Part shown: one piece after another, positions 1 through 11,724 of the stretch
Layout of the letters: each line of letters begins with the position of its first letter
Position numbering within the stretch: the stretch's first letter is position 1
Assembly (NCBI GenBank): GCA_963921935.1
Contig: OY998176.1
Coordinates: 94,681,415-94,745,414 of the forward strand
DNA length: 64,000 nt
Source: Galeruca laticollis
Taxonomy: Eukaryota > Arthropoda > Insecta > Coleoptera > Chrysomelidae
Direction: 5' to 3'
Notes under the pieces: model-generated
What the model saw: the letters and a program-made list of their open reading frames with translations, nothing else
Database searches by the model: none
Told to the model about the DNA's origin: nothing
Translations under genes and position numbers: made by a program

Positions 1-315
1 AAATAATATCATCATTCAAATGACAGAGTTATAGTCTCAAAGAGAAAGTTCTGCCCCCAAAAAACTTGCGAATATCTACAGAAATAAATCAATTTACAAA
101 CAGTCAGTTTCTCATCATCGCGCAGTAAAGAGCTAAATCCACTCTGGATCGATCGACATAAAAAAGTGTGACAATTCCTCACATTCGATACATACAGTGT
201 GCGTGAACTATATCCAGATCAACCTGCAGTGTTAAAATATCTCTCGCGCTACGACGCAATATAAAAACGTGAAAATTTCTGTGACTTCGTTCGAGAATTA
301 GCGGAAAAGTACACA

Positions 316-508
316 TGTTACCGTAAATACCCGAAATCCGTTAATACGCGTAATAACTAATGAGAACCCGAAATAACTAGGAGTATCGGTAAATTCGCGA
401 TCTTACTAGTAAGAACGCGTAATTCCTACGAGGTTTAGGAAAACACCGAATTAAGACTTTTATTCGGCTATTTACTGAAATTACCAGTTAGAACGCGTTC
501 TTTCTAAG
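316..508. repeat. Left 193-bp terminal inverted repeat of the Ginger element
   Basis: It reads TGTTACCGTAAATACCC at the outer edge and ends at TTCTTTCTAAGC. It aligns along its length, with scattered mismatches, to the reverse complement of 4959-5151. It contains several short internal palindromic blocks such as TTACTAGTAAGAACGCG, which could be transposase-binding sites (inference). Confidence 0.85.
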
Positions 509-705
509 CTTAAGTTAGTAACCACTGAGTGTTACTCGATCTTTGCAGGGATTAGCTACATTTCATCTCGCGATGTCTCGAAAGACATGGGAAGGTTCCC
601 CCGCACCTTGCGCGGCTCCATAATACGTTATTTTATCTGAAGTTGTTACTGTGTGTACCACGCCGTTTGCCGTTTGTTACTTTGATAAACGTTGTTCTTC
701 GAAAA

Positions 706-2086
706 ATGAATCCTTCGCTGATTAGTTGGAAAGAAAAATTTACGAATGATTCATTAAGTACGTGCAGTAAAGATCCCAAATTATCGAAATATACTATTAT
801 GGATAAAGAAACTTACGAAAATCTAATTCAAGAAATTGAAGAAGCTGAACTGACGGATTGGTTTCTAAACCAATTTTACACAATTAATTAAACAGCCGAT
901 GCCAAGTAGATCTGATCGATATGCAGAACCAATCAGATGGAGAATATGAATTCATAATGGTTTAGCAAGATCATTTAACCAAGTTCATTTTGTTAAGAGC
1001 TTTAACATCTAAACGTGCTGAAGAAATCGCATTCAAATTGAATGGAATATTTTTGACTATTGGAGCACCGTGCATATTACACAGTGATATCGGTCGAGAA
1101 TTTGCGACCTGTGTTATAAACGAATTTAAATCCTTATGGCCAGAACTTAAGATTGTCCACGGAAAGCCACGACGCAGTCAGAGTCAGGGATCAGTCGAAA
1201 GGGCCAATCAAGATGTTGAAAATATGATTGCTTCATGACTGTCCGATAATAAAACTGTAAAATGGTCAGAAGGTTTACCATTTGTACAATTTATGGAAAA
1301 TGGTGCCTATCATTCAGGCATAAGGCAAAGTCCATATAAGTCCATGTTTGGCATCGGACCTAGAGTTGGATTAACTACATCGTCTTTGCCTCCTGACGTT
1401 AGTTCATCTTTAGAGCGGGAACAGGATTTAGAAAAAGTCGTTAAGGGTGTTACCACGATGAGAGAAGAAACTCAGAGATGATTCAAATTCAGAAGACGAC
1501 ATTGCTGAAAAAGATCCAGAAGAAGATCAAGAACGAGAACGCTTTTGCAACAAATGTGGTGCTATTTTAACGACTAACATTGATCTTGACTTCTGTTTGA
1601 AATTGTAAGACAGAAGACAATATAAAAGCAGTAAGGTCAGAAGCAAGCCAATCGCTAATTCATCAGGCAAAAAATATGAAAAGCTACAGTGATAAAACAC
1701 ATCCACCTGCAAACGTTGGCGATAATGTTACGGTACCTATTCCTGATGTGGATAAAGCAAAAGGTGCTTTCGGAAATATAATAGCTGTGTTACTAAAGAT
1801 CGACGATAACATGTACCAGTCAGGTACAAAAGATGGAGTCATAAATCATTTGTATACCAGATCCGAATTTGATATTTGCAAGCAAAAATTTATTGACATT
1901 TATTTAATAAGGAAAGATGAACAAATTTCTTTACGTCAAGCAGCTTCATCTAATTTTGGTTCTAGCCAGGGTTTTTTTATGTGCAAATCTACTAAAAATT
2001 GTGAAAGTAAATTATGCAAATGCAAAAACATAATGTTCTATGCAATTCAAAATGCCATAATAGTACCTCTTGCAATAATAAGTTAG
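706..2086 (+). pseudogene. Ginger transposase (KRBA2/GIN-like integrase), broken
   Basis: This is a remnant of a DDE integrase-type transposase. A short N-terminal piece (706-891, with TYENLIQEIEEAE) is followed directly at about 897 by the integrase core in another frame, so the zinc-binding segment appears to be deleted. The core shows VDLIDMQ, LHSDIGREF and QSQGSVERANQD, giving the D-D-E order of the family, then AYHSGIRQSPY. It is broken by TAG at 963-965, TGA at 1236-1238 (probably an old Trp) and TGA at 1479-1481. The frame then changes through a CNKCG stretch (about 1480-1607) into a C-terminal part (about 1670-2086) with NVTVPIPDVDKAKG. The hAT insertion lies just downstream. It cannot encode active protein. 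Confidence 0.85.
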
Positions 2087-2201
2087 CTAAGTTATATTGT
2101 TCACTTTTGTTTGAATTTCGCTTGTTCTATGTTTCATTTGTTCTGTAAATTTTTTTTGTGCAATAAATCAACAGAAACCTACCTCACTTTATTCTCTAAC
2201 A

Positions 2202-4883
2202 CAGCGGTTCCCAAACTGTGGTACGCGTACCACTGGTGGTACGCGGGAACGTTGCTGGTGGTACGCGAGTGAAGTTCGAAAATTGGTATACTCTACTAGT
2301 AGCGTGAGGGTGAGCGAGCAGCGGATGGAGGGGTGACAGTCGGAGTGGGAAAGATTGTGAGGGCGTGGAGGGGAGTAGCGCCGTTCAAGGCCGCGCGCTT
2401 TGTTATTGTGTTGTGCCAGATGCCAGTCAGCCAGTCCCAGTCGCCTGTCTGTCATCTCAGCGAGCACTATCTACTACGTAGCTCCGTAGAAAACCTAACC
2501 TGCAGTTTGACGTGTTGTTGTTTATATAGAGTTTGTGTCTATCAGTCAGTGAGAATAACATTGTTGGTAAGTGTTAGCTGTCGAATTGAAATGGATAAGT
2601 TTTTGGTAAGATCTACGTGTAGTAGTTCTAAAAAGCAAAGAACTTTGTCACCGGAACAAGAAAAGCCTATTGCAGCAGGAACAGATGCTGAGCAACCAAG
2701 CTGTTCCTCTACTTCTACGCCTTTGTTACTAACTTGTGAAATTAAAAAGAAATCAGGTAAACGTAAATATGATGAGAAGTATTTATCGTTTGGTTTTACT
2801 TATACTGGAAATTTCAGTGAACCTGTTCCACAATGTGTCATTTGTTTAGAAACTTTGTCAAATCATTCCATGAAACCATCACATTTATTGCGTCATTTTA
2901 ATACAAAGCATATCAATCTCATAAACAAGCCATTAGAGTTTTTTAAACGGAAGGAGTCTGAGTTAAAAGTGACTTAAGGAGCAATCACTTCATTTACGGG
3001 GTTAAACACTAGGGCTGTTGAAGCTTCATACAAGGTTAGTCTGAGAATAGCACAAGAACTAAAACCTCATACTATTGGAGAGACTCTAATTTTGCCAGCA
3101 GCTAAAGACCTTGTTTCCACAATTATAGGTGATAAAGAGGGAAAACAGCTCGATGTGGTTTCCTTGTCTGATAATACTGTTTCAAGAAGAATATCTAATA
3201 TGGCTTTAAATGTAAAAGACATTTTACTCAAGAAAGTGAACAGTAGTAAATACTTTGCGATACAAGTGGACGAAACAACAGATGTCGCAAATTTGGCTCA
3301 ACTGTTATGTTATGTTCGCCATGAAGAAAAATACTCAGTTGGTGAAGATATGTTATTTTGTGAAACTCTTTCAGCTCATACTACTGGAGAAGACATATTT
3401 TATAAAGTAAATGAATTTGTGCTCAGGAATGGAATGGATTGGAAGAAATGTGTTGGTATATGCACGGATGGTGCGAGAGCCATGACAGGAGCTCATAGTG
3501 GATTGGTAACTAAAATAAAAAAAGAAGCTCCGGAGGCACAACATATTCACTGCAGCCTTCACAGAGAAGCGCTTGTAACAAAACGCTGTCCAGCACAACT
3601 AAAAACTGTTTTGAACGAGGCTGTAAAGACAGTGAATTTTATTAAGAGCAGAGCCTTGAATTCACGCCTTTTTCACAACTTATGTCAAGAAATGGACAGT
3701 ATTCATAAACAACTACTGCTCCACACAGAAGTTAGGTGGCTTTCAAGAGGAAAGATGCTGACTCGCGTTTTTGAGTTACGTCACGAGATATTGATTTTTT
3801 TAACAGATTCTGATTTTGAGCTACGAAGTCGTTTTACTGATGAACTATGGCTGTGTCGACTGGCTTACTTAGCTGACATTTTTTCAAAACTCAATGATGT
3901 GAACATGAGTTTTCAAGGTACTTCTAATACCCCGTTTCGAGTGTGTGACAAAATTAATGCCTTGAAACAAAAAATCACCTTTGCAGATGATGAAGCCAAG
4001 AAAAGCAAGGTTTCGTTTTTTCCTTCTCTCAGCACTTTTGTTGAAGAAAATGAGCTTTCACTTAGTAAGACAGTTCTTAGTGATATCAGTGACCATTGTA
4101 ACATTTTGAAGGAAAACTTGAGCATTTACTTCCCAGAAAACTATAAAGAACATTTGTGGATGAAAACCCCGTTTAGTGACATTAAGAAAATGACAATCCC
4201 AGAGAATCTCTCATTAGCCGAAATAGATCAACTGTTCGACTTAAATTGTGACTCAGATTTGAAGGAAGTTTTTGATAAAGCTACCCTGATTGACTTTTGG
4301 ATTCAACGACGCCAAGACTACGGTGAAATCGCCAACCGAGCAGTCAAGTTTTTACTCCCATTTTCAACATCCTACTTATGTGAAGCTGCGTTTTCTTCTC
4401 TTTGTTACCTTAAAAACAAATACAGAAATAGGCTGGCTTGTGTTGAAAATGACTTGCGTTTGAAGCTAAGCCCAATAAAACCAGACATTGCAACTTTAAG
4501 CAAATCGCTACAAGCTCATCCTTCTCATTAACTTGTGTGTACTTATGTTTGAATTTGTTGTATTGTTTTCCAAATACAGTTTTGTTCTACACCTTAAAGT
4601 TTATTTATATTCTTTCATCCTAATTTTTATTTCAAAATAAGCATTGGTTATAACTATGAAAAGTTTAATTTTAACTAATTTATTTACAACTAACTGCAAA
4701 GAACTAAATAAACATTGTTTTAAAGTAAAGTACTTAAAAGGCTGAATGTTATTTTTTAATTGTTATTTACAAACTTTACTATGTTGGCAATGGAATGATG
4801 ATTAATCATTTTTATACTGGTGGTACATGAAAGGAAGACTTCATATTAGGTGGTACGCCATCAAAAAAGTTTGGGAACTGCTG
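2202..4883 (+). mobile_element. hAT transposon with perfect 8-bp target duplication
   Basis: The ends are inverted repeats: CAGCGGTTCCCAAACTGTGG on the left and, reverse-complemented, CAGCAGTTCCCAAACTTTTT on the right, followed on both sides by GTGGTACGCG/GGTGGTACGCC-type subterminal repeats. The 8-bp direct repeat CTCTAACA flanks it at 2194-2201 and 4884-4891 without mismatch, which is diagnostic of hAT insertion. It sits inside the 3' part of the Ginger element, so it is younger. Length is 2,682 bp. Confidence 0.95.
2591..4531 (+). pseudogene. hAT transposase with BED finger, one in-frame stop
   Basis: This is a transposase of the ZBED5/FAM200/Buster-like hAT group. The first ATG of the domain-bearing frame is at 2591, giving 646 codons. 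A BED-type zinc finger is seen at C82, C85, H102 and H107. The RNase H-fold core has FAIQVDETTD (D227) and CTDGARAMTG (D293). The C-terminal hAT dimerisation block shows CEAAFSS (E598) and KNKYRNRL. The only visible lesion is TAA at 2975-2977 (codon 129), between the BED finger and the core; the frame is otherwise open to 4531. That pattern fits a recently inactivated copy. The opening frame upstream of 2591 is untranslated leader. Confidence 0.9.
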
Positions 4884-4958
4884 CTCTAACAGATACTTAC
4901 CTACAATATTAACTTTAGGCATTCATAAATTTTGAAATTCGGTTATTTACTGTTGTGT

Positions 4959-5151
4959 GCTTAGAAAGAACGCGTACTAACTGAAAATTTCAGTAAATAG
5001 CCGAATAAAAGTCTTAATTCGGTATTTTCCTAAACCTCGTAGTAATCACGCGTTCTTACTAGTAAGAACGCGAAATTACCGATATTCCTAGTTATTTCGG
5101 GTTCTTAATAGTTATTTCACGTATTACCGATTTTGGGTATTTACGGTAACA
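4959..5151. repeat. Right 193-bp terminal inverted repeat of the Ginger element
   Basis: This is the reverse-complement partner of 316-508, starting GCTTAGAAAGAACGCG and ending GGGTATTTACGGTAACA. It has the same length as the left copy. The mismatches between arms indicate an old insertion. Confidence 0.85.
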
Positions 5152-6553
5152 TACATATCTACCACACGAGCGTTTAGTATCTTTAAGAAAACTGTAACCA
5201 ACTACCAACTCGCTGTGGACATTCTTGTTGCTCTATCTCGTTACTAATTTGTTGTAAAGTGATTTACGTGTCTAAAATTTTCGTATTTAAGGGTTTTATT
5301 AAACGTTACTAAAAATTACGACCACAACCTTATCGAAACAAAAGAAACAATACATCTACTTAGGTGCAGTAGTGAACGACAAACTCAACAGTCCACTTCA
5401 CTAATCCAGTTCACTACAAATCCCAAGAGTTACAGTTAGCTAATAATTGAATTTCTACATACAAGTAGAAATTCAAAATTAAGAATATATGTATGACACT
5501 TAAATTTAATAGCAAAAGTATTAAAATTTGTTATTGAAGGTCTTTTGGAAACACAGACGATAAGTTTTTATAGGTTTAGATTTGCTTCCGCCATTCGACT
5601 GCTTACTGATTTGTACATTTCCATTGTGCCACAAATCGATAAAATCAAAATCCTCACCCGTGGACTTGACCTCAACTATTCCGCATGTACAATCTACATT
5701 TTTCCAGCATTTTTCTTTCATTCAATATGTGAATTTTACTTACATTCAAATTAGCTGTTATTACGAAGTAGCCAGTTATGAAAATAATTGTGCAAGTAGT
5801 TTCTAGTCAATCATAATTCCTTTTTAGGTATAATTGGAAGATCTCAAAATCAAAACATCAGTAATGGGGGTGTAATCAAGTTGTAGAATGAATTTCAAAA
5901 GAGTGATTTTCAAGTCGAATAAAGAGAAATGTTCATCACTCCATGATCAAACCAGTATATAGAAAACAGAACCAGTGATCTGAATCACACATAAATCGAG
6001 TCTCCCTTGGGATGCTCGATGTCATTAGTTAAACATCTAATACATATACCAATCTCTGACACTTGACTGCTATGCTGGCTGTGTCGGTTTAAATTACATA
6101 ATCAGGCCACAGTGATACGTTTAACTTTAACTTCTCGCATTAATCATATTATGTGTCGGAGTTTCCGATGAATGTTATCATCTTGGAATATACACATACG
6201 GGTCTCGTACGTATATATCGATTCATTATTCTCACTGGTTGATACTGAATTGACAATTTTTATGATATAAATATTTTCTGGTTAATTTTATCCCCTGTCC
6301 TTTACAGACTTTTTTTCAACAAGATTTTTTGGATAAATATTTCTTCACTTATGGGTATAAATATTTTTTTATTATAATAACGAAATTGAAGATAATTCGA
6401 ATATGCGGCTATTTAAGAACACATTGGACATATTGTTGAAATAATTTGAAAGTCAAAATATTTACAATATTCACATCCTTTTTTTTTATTAAAGATACAA
6501 ATGATTCCAGTAGGCATCTTTGTTACTCATGATCTTGACGAAGAGAGAAAATA
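5152..6553. other. AT-rich spacer without recognisable gene
   Basis: I see no coding signal here; the short open frames overlap on opposite strands and have no recognisable motifs. The only structure noticed is a small perfect hairpin at about 5447-5476 (TTGAATTTCTAC, six-base loop, then its complement). Confidence 0.5.
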
Positions 6554-6804
6554 CACTCATGGACAAAATTATCGAATATTTTTTATAATTTCTTGTTGAA
6601 AAAAAAATGTTGATGAATCAAGTCATCTAAATACTATCATTTACGAGAAACTGTTGATTTAAAAATATTTCAAAGAACAGTCTTAAGTTTTAATCAGAAG
6701 AAAATCGTGAAAAAATATGAATGCTATATGTTATGAAAATTAAGGATATTTACATAATATTTAAATACTAATTCAAGGACAATTACAAGTCTTTTGACTG
6801 AAAT

Positions 6805-7720
6805 TCAAGCACAGTTAGTAACGAGTATTTCCCCTCGATCTCTAATTACTGCTTCCATTCTTCTTGGCATGCTGCTAATGCGGTTCTGTATAAATTGTTG
6901 AGAAATTGCATTCCACTCGTCTTGTCCAGCAATCCGATGTTGGTCTATTGTACTTGCAACAGGATTTCTTCATCGTATGCGGCGTTTAAGATTGTCCCAT
7001 GTACGTTCTATTGGATTTAAGTCGGGGCTATATGGTGGCTAATCTAATCTTTGATTTTGGACCGCATCAACGTACTTAATCACTACGTCAGCTGCATGCG
7101 GTCGAGGATTATCGTGCATTACTATAAGTTCTTCATATCTAATATAGCCGGCATAAGGCAAAACATGATATTATAGGATGTTTTTAATATACAAGTCACT
7201 TGTCACTCGTCCAATCACGAGTTCAGTCCGTCTCTCTCAAGAAATACCGCCCGAGAGCATTATACCCCCACCGCCAAAACAAACGGTCTCTATAAGATTG
7301 CAGGTAGCATATCGTTCTCCAACTTTTCTGTAGACGTGGTTTCGTCCATCTGGCTTCCATAACTGGATTCTAGTCTCATGAAGAGAACATTCTTCCAATT
7401 CTCGATATCCCACTGAATATGTCTTCTAGCCAATTCTAATCGTCGGGCTTTGTGATTTTGGAGAAGACGTGGAACTTTGGCGGGCCGTCTTGGCTTTGAA
7501 CTTGCTTCTTTTAATTAGTCTTACATTTAGTAAGTCATTTTGGAGATGCGTCGATGTCAATGTGCGATTTCGTGTAGAATTAAGTATCAAAAATGGATCA
7601 TTAATTGCTGTTGTACATCTTTTGCGCCCTTGACTAGGTCTACGTACGGAATTTCCAGTCTCTTCGTAACTTTCTAAAATATTTGATGCAGTAGATTGAC
7701 CTCTCCTGAGACGTCGTGCG
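6805..7720 (-). pseudogene. Tc1 transposase, main part after the LTR insertion
   Basis: This minus-strand fragment begins with ARRLRRGQSTASNIL, the end of the paired-type DNA-binding helix, and the second helix region RRPSQGRKRCTT (about 7600-7670). It continues through the DDE domain to MPRRMEAVIRDRG and a TGA at 6805-6807. The second catalytic Asp sits in MHDNPRPHAA, and the third acid in PYSPDLNPIERTWD. A TAG replaces the usual Trp before PPYSPD, and further stops and frameshifts occur (for example in the helix after LKRRIR). The missing N-terminus is at 15016-15098, across the LTR element. Confidence 0.9.
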
Positions 7721-7925
7721 AGATATGTATTTCCAAACAAAAATACTATTTTTAAAAAGATATTTCATTTAATTGTTACAAAGAGAGATGTTATTCTTGG
7801 AGTGGTTATACAAAAACCGATTTACAAATATAAAGCAACTGAAGAACTATGATAACAAGTATACATGAATTCTAACTAATGATATATGATACGGTGCAGG
7901 TGCAGCGAATTATGACCTCGTAACT
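7721..7925 (-). repeat. 3' LTR of the errantivirus-type element
   Basis: It is 205 bp, the same length as the right copy with scattered substitutions (roughly a dozen by eye). Those substitutions show that time has passed since insertion. It is preceded, in the element's orientation, by the purine tract at about 7926-7938. Confidence 0.93.
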
Positions 7926-7938
7926 CCTCCGTCCTTAA
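7926..7938 (-). promoter_or_regulatory. Polypurine tract before the 3' LTR
   Basis: The minus strand reads AAGGACGGAGG directly before AGTTACGAGG, where plus-strand DNA synthesis would be primed. One pyrimidine interrupts the tract. Confidence 0.75.
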
Positions 7939-7959
7939 GAGGCGAAAATAACGGAGTGA

Positions 7960-9571
7960 TTTTCGCGAACTGTCTCCAAGGGAATTTCTTCGATGATCTT
8001 CACTTTTTCTTTATTGATTTTTGATTTTTCGCGTCTTCGTCTAATTACGTAGAAGGTTACAACGATACATCCAATGATTAAGATTGTTGGAAATATTGAT
8101 AGGATTCGGATTTCGTGTATATTATGCTGTTAGTTGTTTTGCGATTCTATCTGACATACTCGGCGTTTGATAGTTTCTTCTGATCTTAATTTGTTCTAAT
8201 TCAATCTTTGGTAAAATTAATGGCTTTCCTTCGCTAATTCCTTTGACTCTGGAGAATTTTTATTCTTTCGAGGAGATTTCGCATCCTTCTTGTATGTTAA
8301 TAAGGGTTTTGTTACTTCGAATATTCTGTTGTTTCGGCAATTTGATTTTATTTCTACTTGTTTCCCAGGGATTATTAGAACTTCATTATCTGTTATCTGC
8401 TCGATTGAAGGAATTTGGATATGGACCTCGGCGGCGTAGCAGCTGTCTGGTAGTTTTCCGCTTCTTATCAGTTCGTCGGTACAGTTGTCAATGGGGATTG
8501 ATTCTTGGGTACAATAGTAAATTTCCTCCAGTTTTTCGCATTCTTGGTTTGCAACCTGGACGTCTTCTTCGTTACGGGCCAAATAAGGGTGTGAAGGGAC
8601 AAATATTTTATTAGCTTGGATAATAGGGTAAATACGGTAATAGTCTAAGGATTTAGTTTTCAGAATAGGAATATGGACAGCAAAGATAAGTTTTGATTCG
8701 GTAAAGGTTGCTTGCGTTCCAAGTTAAGTATGTTAAGACATTCTTGAATTTGGGAATTTGATTTTTATCATAAATGTTATGCAGATGTTCTATCATGTCA
8801 AGAATTTCCTTACTTGATATCATGGACGGGTGAAGAATATTCAGTTTTGAAAATAGCAAGGCGTTCTCGAGATTTTCTTCGAATAATATTAAATTTTGAC
8901 AATCGAGATTGATTTGACTAATTGTTCCTTGAAAAGTTATATATTTGCTTAGAGAATCTATTTGATTCAATATTGCGGCTTCAAATTTTACTTATTTTTG
9001 AGAAGTTTTTGATTTTGTAAGAGAACTGTTATTGATTGATTATAATGATCGATTAGTTTCTAAATAAAGTGGTATGTAGATTAACTTCGGTAATGATATT
9101 TTTCTGATTTGTTTGCAGTAACCTAATAGCATTATCGTATTGAATGCCATCGTCTGAATCTAGGTTTCCAAACCATTTATTGACTTTTCCCATACCATTG
9201 ATTAGACCTATTTTTAAACGCACATGGGGATATAAATTGTCGAATTTACGTTCTAACGAATTGATAAGAAACTCTGTACGTACTAAAATATTTTCGCTAA
9301 GACCCTGATATGAAATGGGATTTGAACTATTAGTATCTAGAATTAATTTTCTTACTGTTAAAAAGTGTGTTATTACGATATTTATTTGATTAACCACTTC
9401 TCTTACATCTAAGTAATGAATGAAAGTATGTTTTGAGTAAATTAACCTAGCTTTACCTAAATCTATCGGAAGAATAGGATTTTCTAAAGGCGTTACAGTT
9501 ATTTCTTCCGTGAAAAAATTGATACTGACTATGCCTAGGACCAGGTAAATCGGGATGGCCACCGTTTTCAT
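7960..9571 (-). pseudogene. env-like glycoprotein remnant (Baculo_F type), multiply broken
   Basis: This third gene is what sets errantiviruses apart from other gypsy elements; it is related to the baculovirus F fusion protein. A hydrophobic leader is seen at about 9571-9510 and a conserved block GLINGMGKVNKWFGNLDSDD at about 9200-9130. The basic cleavage site usually preceding that block is degraded. Later segments (8970-8653 and 8582-8217, cysteine-containing) lie in other frames. A membrane-spanning stretch ILSIFPTILIIGCIVVTFYV and a short charged tail lie near 8115-7960. The breaks between segments show that no functional envelope protein can be made. Confidence 0.82.
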
Positions 9572-9630
9572 CTTTTCGATGCTGGCCCTGTAAAATATTT
9601 GAATTAGGTTTCGGTTTTCTAACGATGCTT

Positions 9631-10871
9631 TTATGAAGTTCCTTTCTCAGTTTTTAAAACTACGTTATCATCTACAACTATTTCGGCTTTTGTGAATTTG
9701 GGCATTTTTTTATTTCGATGTTTTGTTCGAACATAAGCTATATGTTGGTGGGAAAAATCTGGCCGTTCATCGCGTTTCTCGTTAGTTTTGTTTATATTCC
9801 GTTCTCTCACTTTTTCATTCCGTTCTTTTATCATTTCATATAGTTGTTTACTGATATTTTTGTGGTTTTGAACATAGTAAGAGAGGACAAGATGATCGTC
9901 TAGATCGAAGGGGTCTGGACTTCCAATATTCCTTTTAATGATTTTAAATGGGGTAAATTTGGTAACAGAATCTATGGAGTTGTTATAGCTTAAAATCGAA
10001 TGCTTCATTAGTTGAATAGGAGTTAGTTCCGGGTTTTGCTCTCGCAGGTATCTAACATGCTCAATGAGGCTAGAATGGAATCTTTCTACAGGTGAATTTG
10101 AGCTGCTTTTTTTTGCTGTTGTGAGATGTAGTTCGATTCTGTGTAATTCACAAAAGTCTTCTAGATCTTTGTTTCTAAATTCGCTACCACAGTCGGCTGT
10201 AATTTTATAAGGTAACCCGTGATGAGTTACAAAATTAAAAAGGGTGTCTACTACTGACATGCCGGTAACGGTTTCGATTGGATAGGCTTGGCCGTATCGA
10301 GAGAAAAAATCAATTATTGTGAGGAAAGGGGTATTTGAGATTCGTAAAACATCGATGTGAATGTGTTCAAATGGCTTAGAAGCTGTTGGGGTGAGATTAA
10401 ATTTGATGACGGATGGATTTCGGTCGTACTTATTTTTTAAACAAGTTTCGCAACTATTAACAAATTCCTCTATGTCCTCAGACATTTTGGGCCAATAGTA
10501 ATTTTTTGTAAGAGACATTTTTAACTCATTGATTCCTCTATCTGGTAATACTCTAATTTTTCGCATTGCGCATTTGACGTTACTGAATCTTTAAGAAATT
10601 TTGTAAAGTGAATTAATTTAAAATCTGAATTTTTAAAGAATTTTTGCCAGGTTGTAACATATATTCCGGGTAAATTAGTTTGTCTAAAATATAAAGCATA
10701 TGTAATTCTAGAATTTAAAAAATCTTTGGCGAAAGTGAATATGTTATATTCTAGATTTCTAGAGGGAAGAGTGACATTGAATCTAGTGTAATCGGATATT
10801 TTCTCTCGTTTGCAAATGTGAGAGTTTATTTTTCCTGTTGTTAATATTATTTGATTTTTATGCTGATTCAC
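9631..10871 (-). pseudogene. pol linker and integrase domain
   Basis: The linker (10871-10521) passes by a frame change into integrase (10566-9631). The zinc-binding N-domain is only partly seen (SCETCLKNKYD, with the paired histidines in a damaged part). The catalytic core has HIDVLRI, TADCGSEF and SPVERFHSSL, giving an intact D-D-E triad. The C-terminal region is basic (NEKVRERNINK). The integrase is followed by the env-like frame at 9571. Confidence 0.88.
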
Positions 10872-10959
10872 AGATTTTTCGGAAATTGGTATGAATAAAA
10901 TCGGATTCTCTACGGAAGTATGAACCGTGTCTAGATCAGTGTCTTGAGTAATTCCGATA

Positions 10960-11724
10960 TCAGGGGGGGTGGATTTGAATATCCTTATAAATTTTTATTT
11001 TACTGCTATCGTTAATTGAATCTTCTATGTCTAACTCAAGGAGATCGGGTGGGTTCTGATTGACTAAAGGAGGATTATCAATTTTTTTGATCTCCCTTTC
11101 TAATATTTCATCTATATCGTCGATATTAACATATAAGGAACTAATTTCTAATGCATTTACATCTAGTTTAAGAGGTGAACGAGAAAGTGCGTCCACCATC
11201 TTGTTAAGCTTTCCTTTTTGGTATTTTATTGTATATTCGAACTTTTCTAGTTTTAATCGCCAACGCATCAGGCGAGAGTTTGGTTCCTTAAGGGGAAACA
11301 ACCATTCTAACGGTTTGTGATGGGTTAAAATTTTAAATTGTCGTCCGAAAAGGTAGGGGCGGAAGTATTTGCATCCCCACACAATTGCTAGGAGCTCCTT
11401 CTCTATAGTAGAGTAGTTGATCTCCGCAGAATTTAAAGTTCTGGACGCATAGCAAATGGGGTGATTGTCTTTACTTAAGACAGCTCCAATGGCGTATATT
11501 GATGCGTCCGTCAATATTTCGAAGGGTTTCTCGAAATTTGGATATGCTAAGATAGGCTCGGAAATTAATAGATTTTTACAGTGATTGAAACAGTTGATAA
11601 ACTCCTGTGAATGTTCTATTTTGTTATTCTTTTTGAGACAATTTGTTAACGGCTTTGTAATCCTAGCAAAATTGCGAATAAATTTCCTATAGTATCCTAA
11701 GAGCCCTAAAAAGGATTTAAGATC
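10960..11724 (-). pseudogene. pol connection and RNase H domain, catalytic residue changed
   Basis: After the stop at about 11727 the frame resumes with FLGLLGYYRKFIRNFARITKP and then the RNase H block LTDASIYAIGAVLS, YSTIEKELLAIVWG and ILTHHKPLEWL. In active gypsy elements the last motif is normally TDHKPL; here the Asp that helps bind metal is His. KLNKMVDALSRSPL closes the domain. The acidic spacer after it leads to the integrase region. Confidence 0.88.

Larger units (their letters stand above)
316..5151 (+). mobile_element. Ginger-type DNA transposon, decayed, carrying a nested hAT
   Basis: The element is bounded by long terminal inverted repeats that begin TGTTACCGTAAATACCC on each side. 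Between them lie fragments of an integrase-like transposase related to the KRBA2/GIN family, which is typical of Ginger cut-and-paste elements. The bases just outside are CACA on the left and TACA on the right, a near match to the 4-bp target duplication known for Ginger. The right half of the interior (2202-4883) is a later hAT insertion; without it the element is about 2.1 kb. The superfamily call rests on the integrase motifs, the TGT ends and the long TIRs. Confidence 0.8.

Noticed and set aside
3371..4125. Minus-strand open frames inside the hAT
   Set aside because: They are antisense shadows of the conserved transposase frame and show no motifs.
5521..5806. Overlapping open frames of 66-74 codons on both strands
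   Set aside because: Mutually overlapping, Phe/Ser-rich, without recognisable domains; typical of AT-rich spacer.
8243..8614. Plus-strand open frame of 123 codons
   Set aside because: Antisense to the env-like remnant, which has the conserved features.
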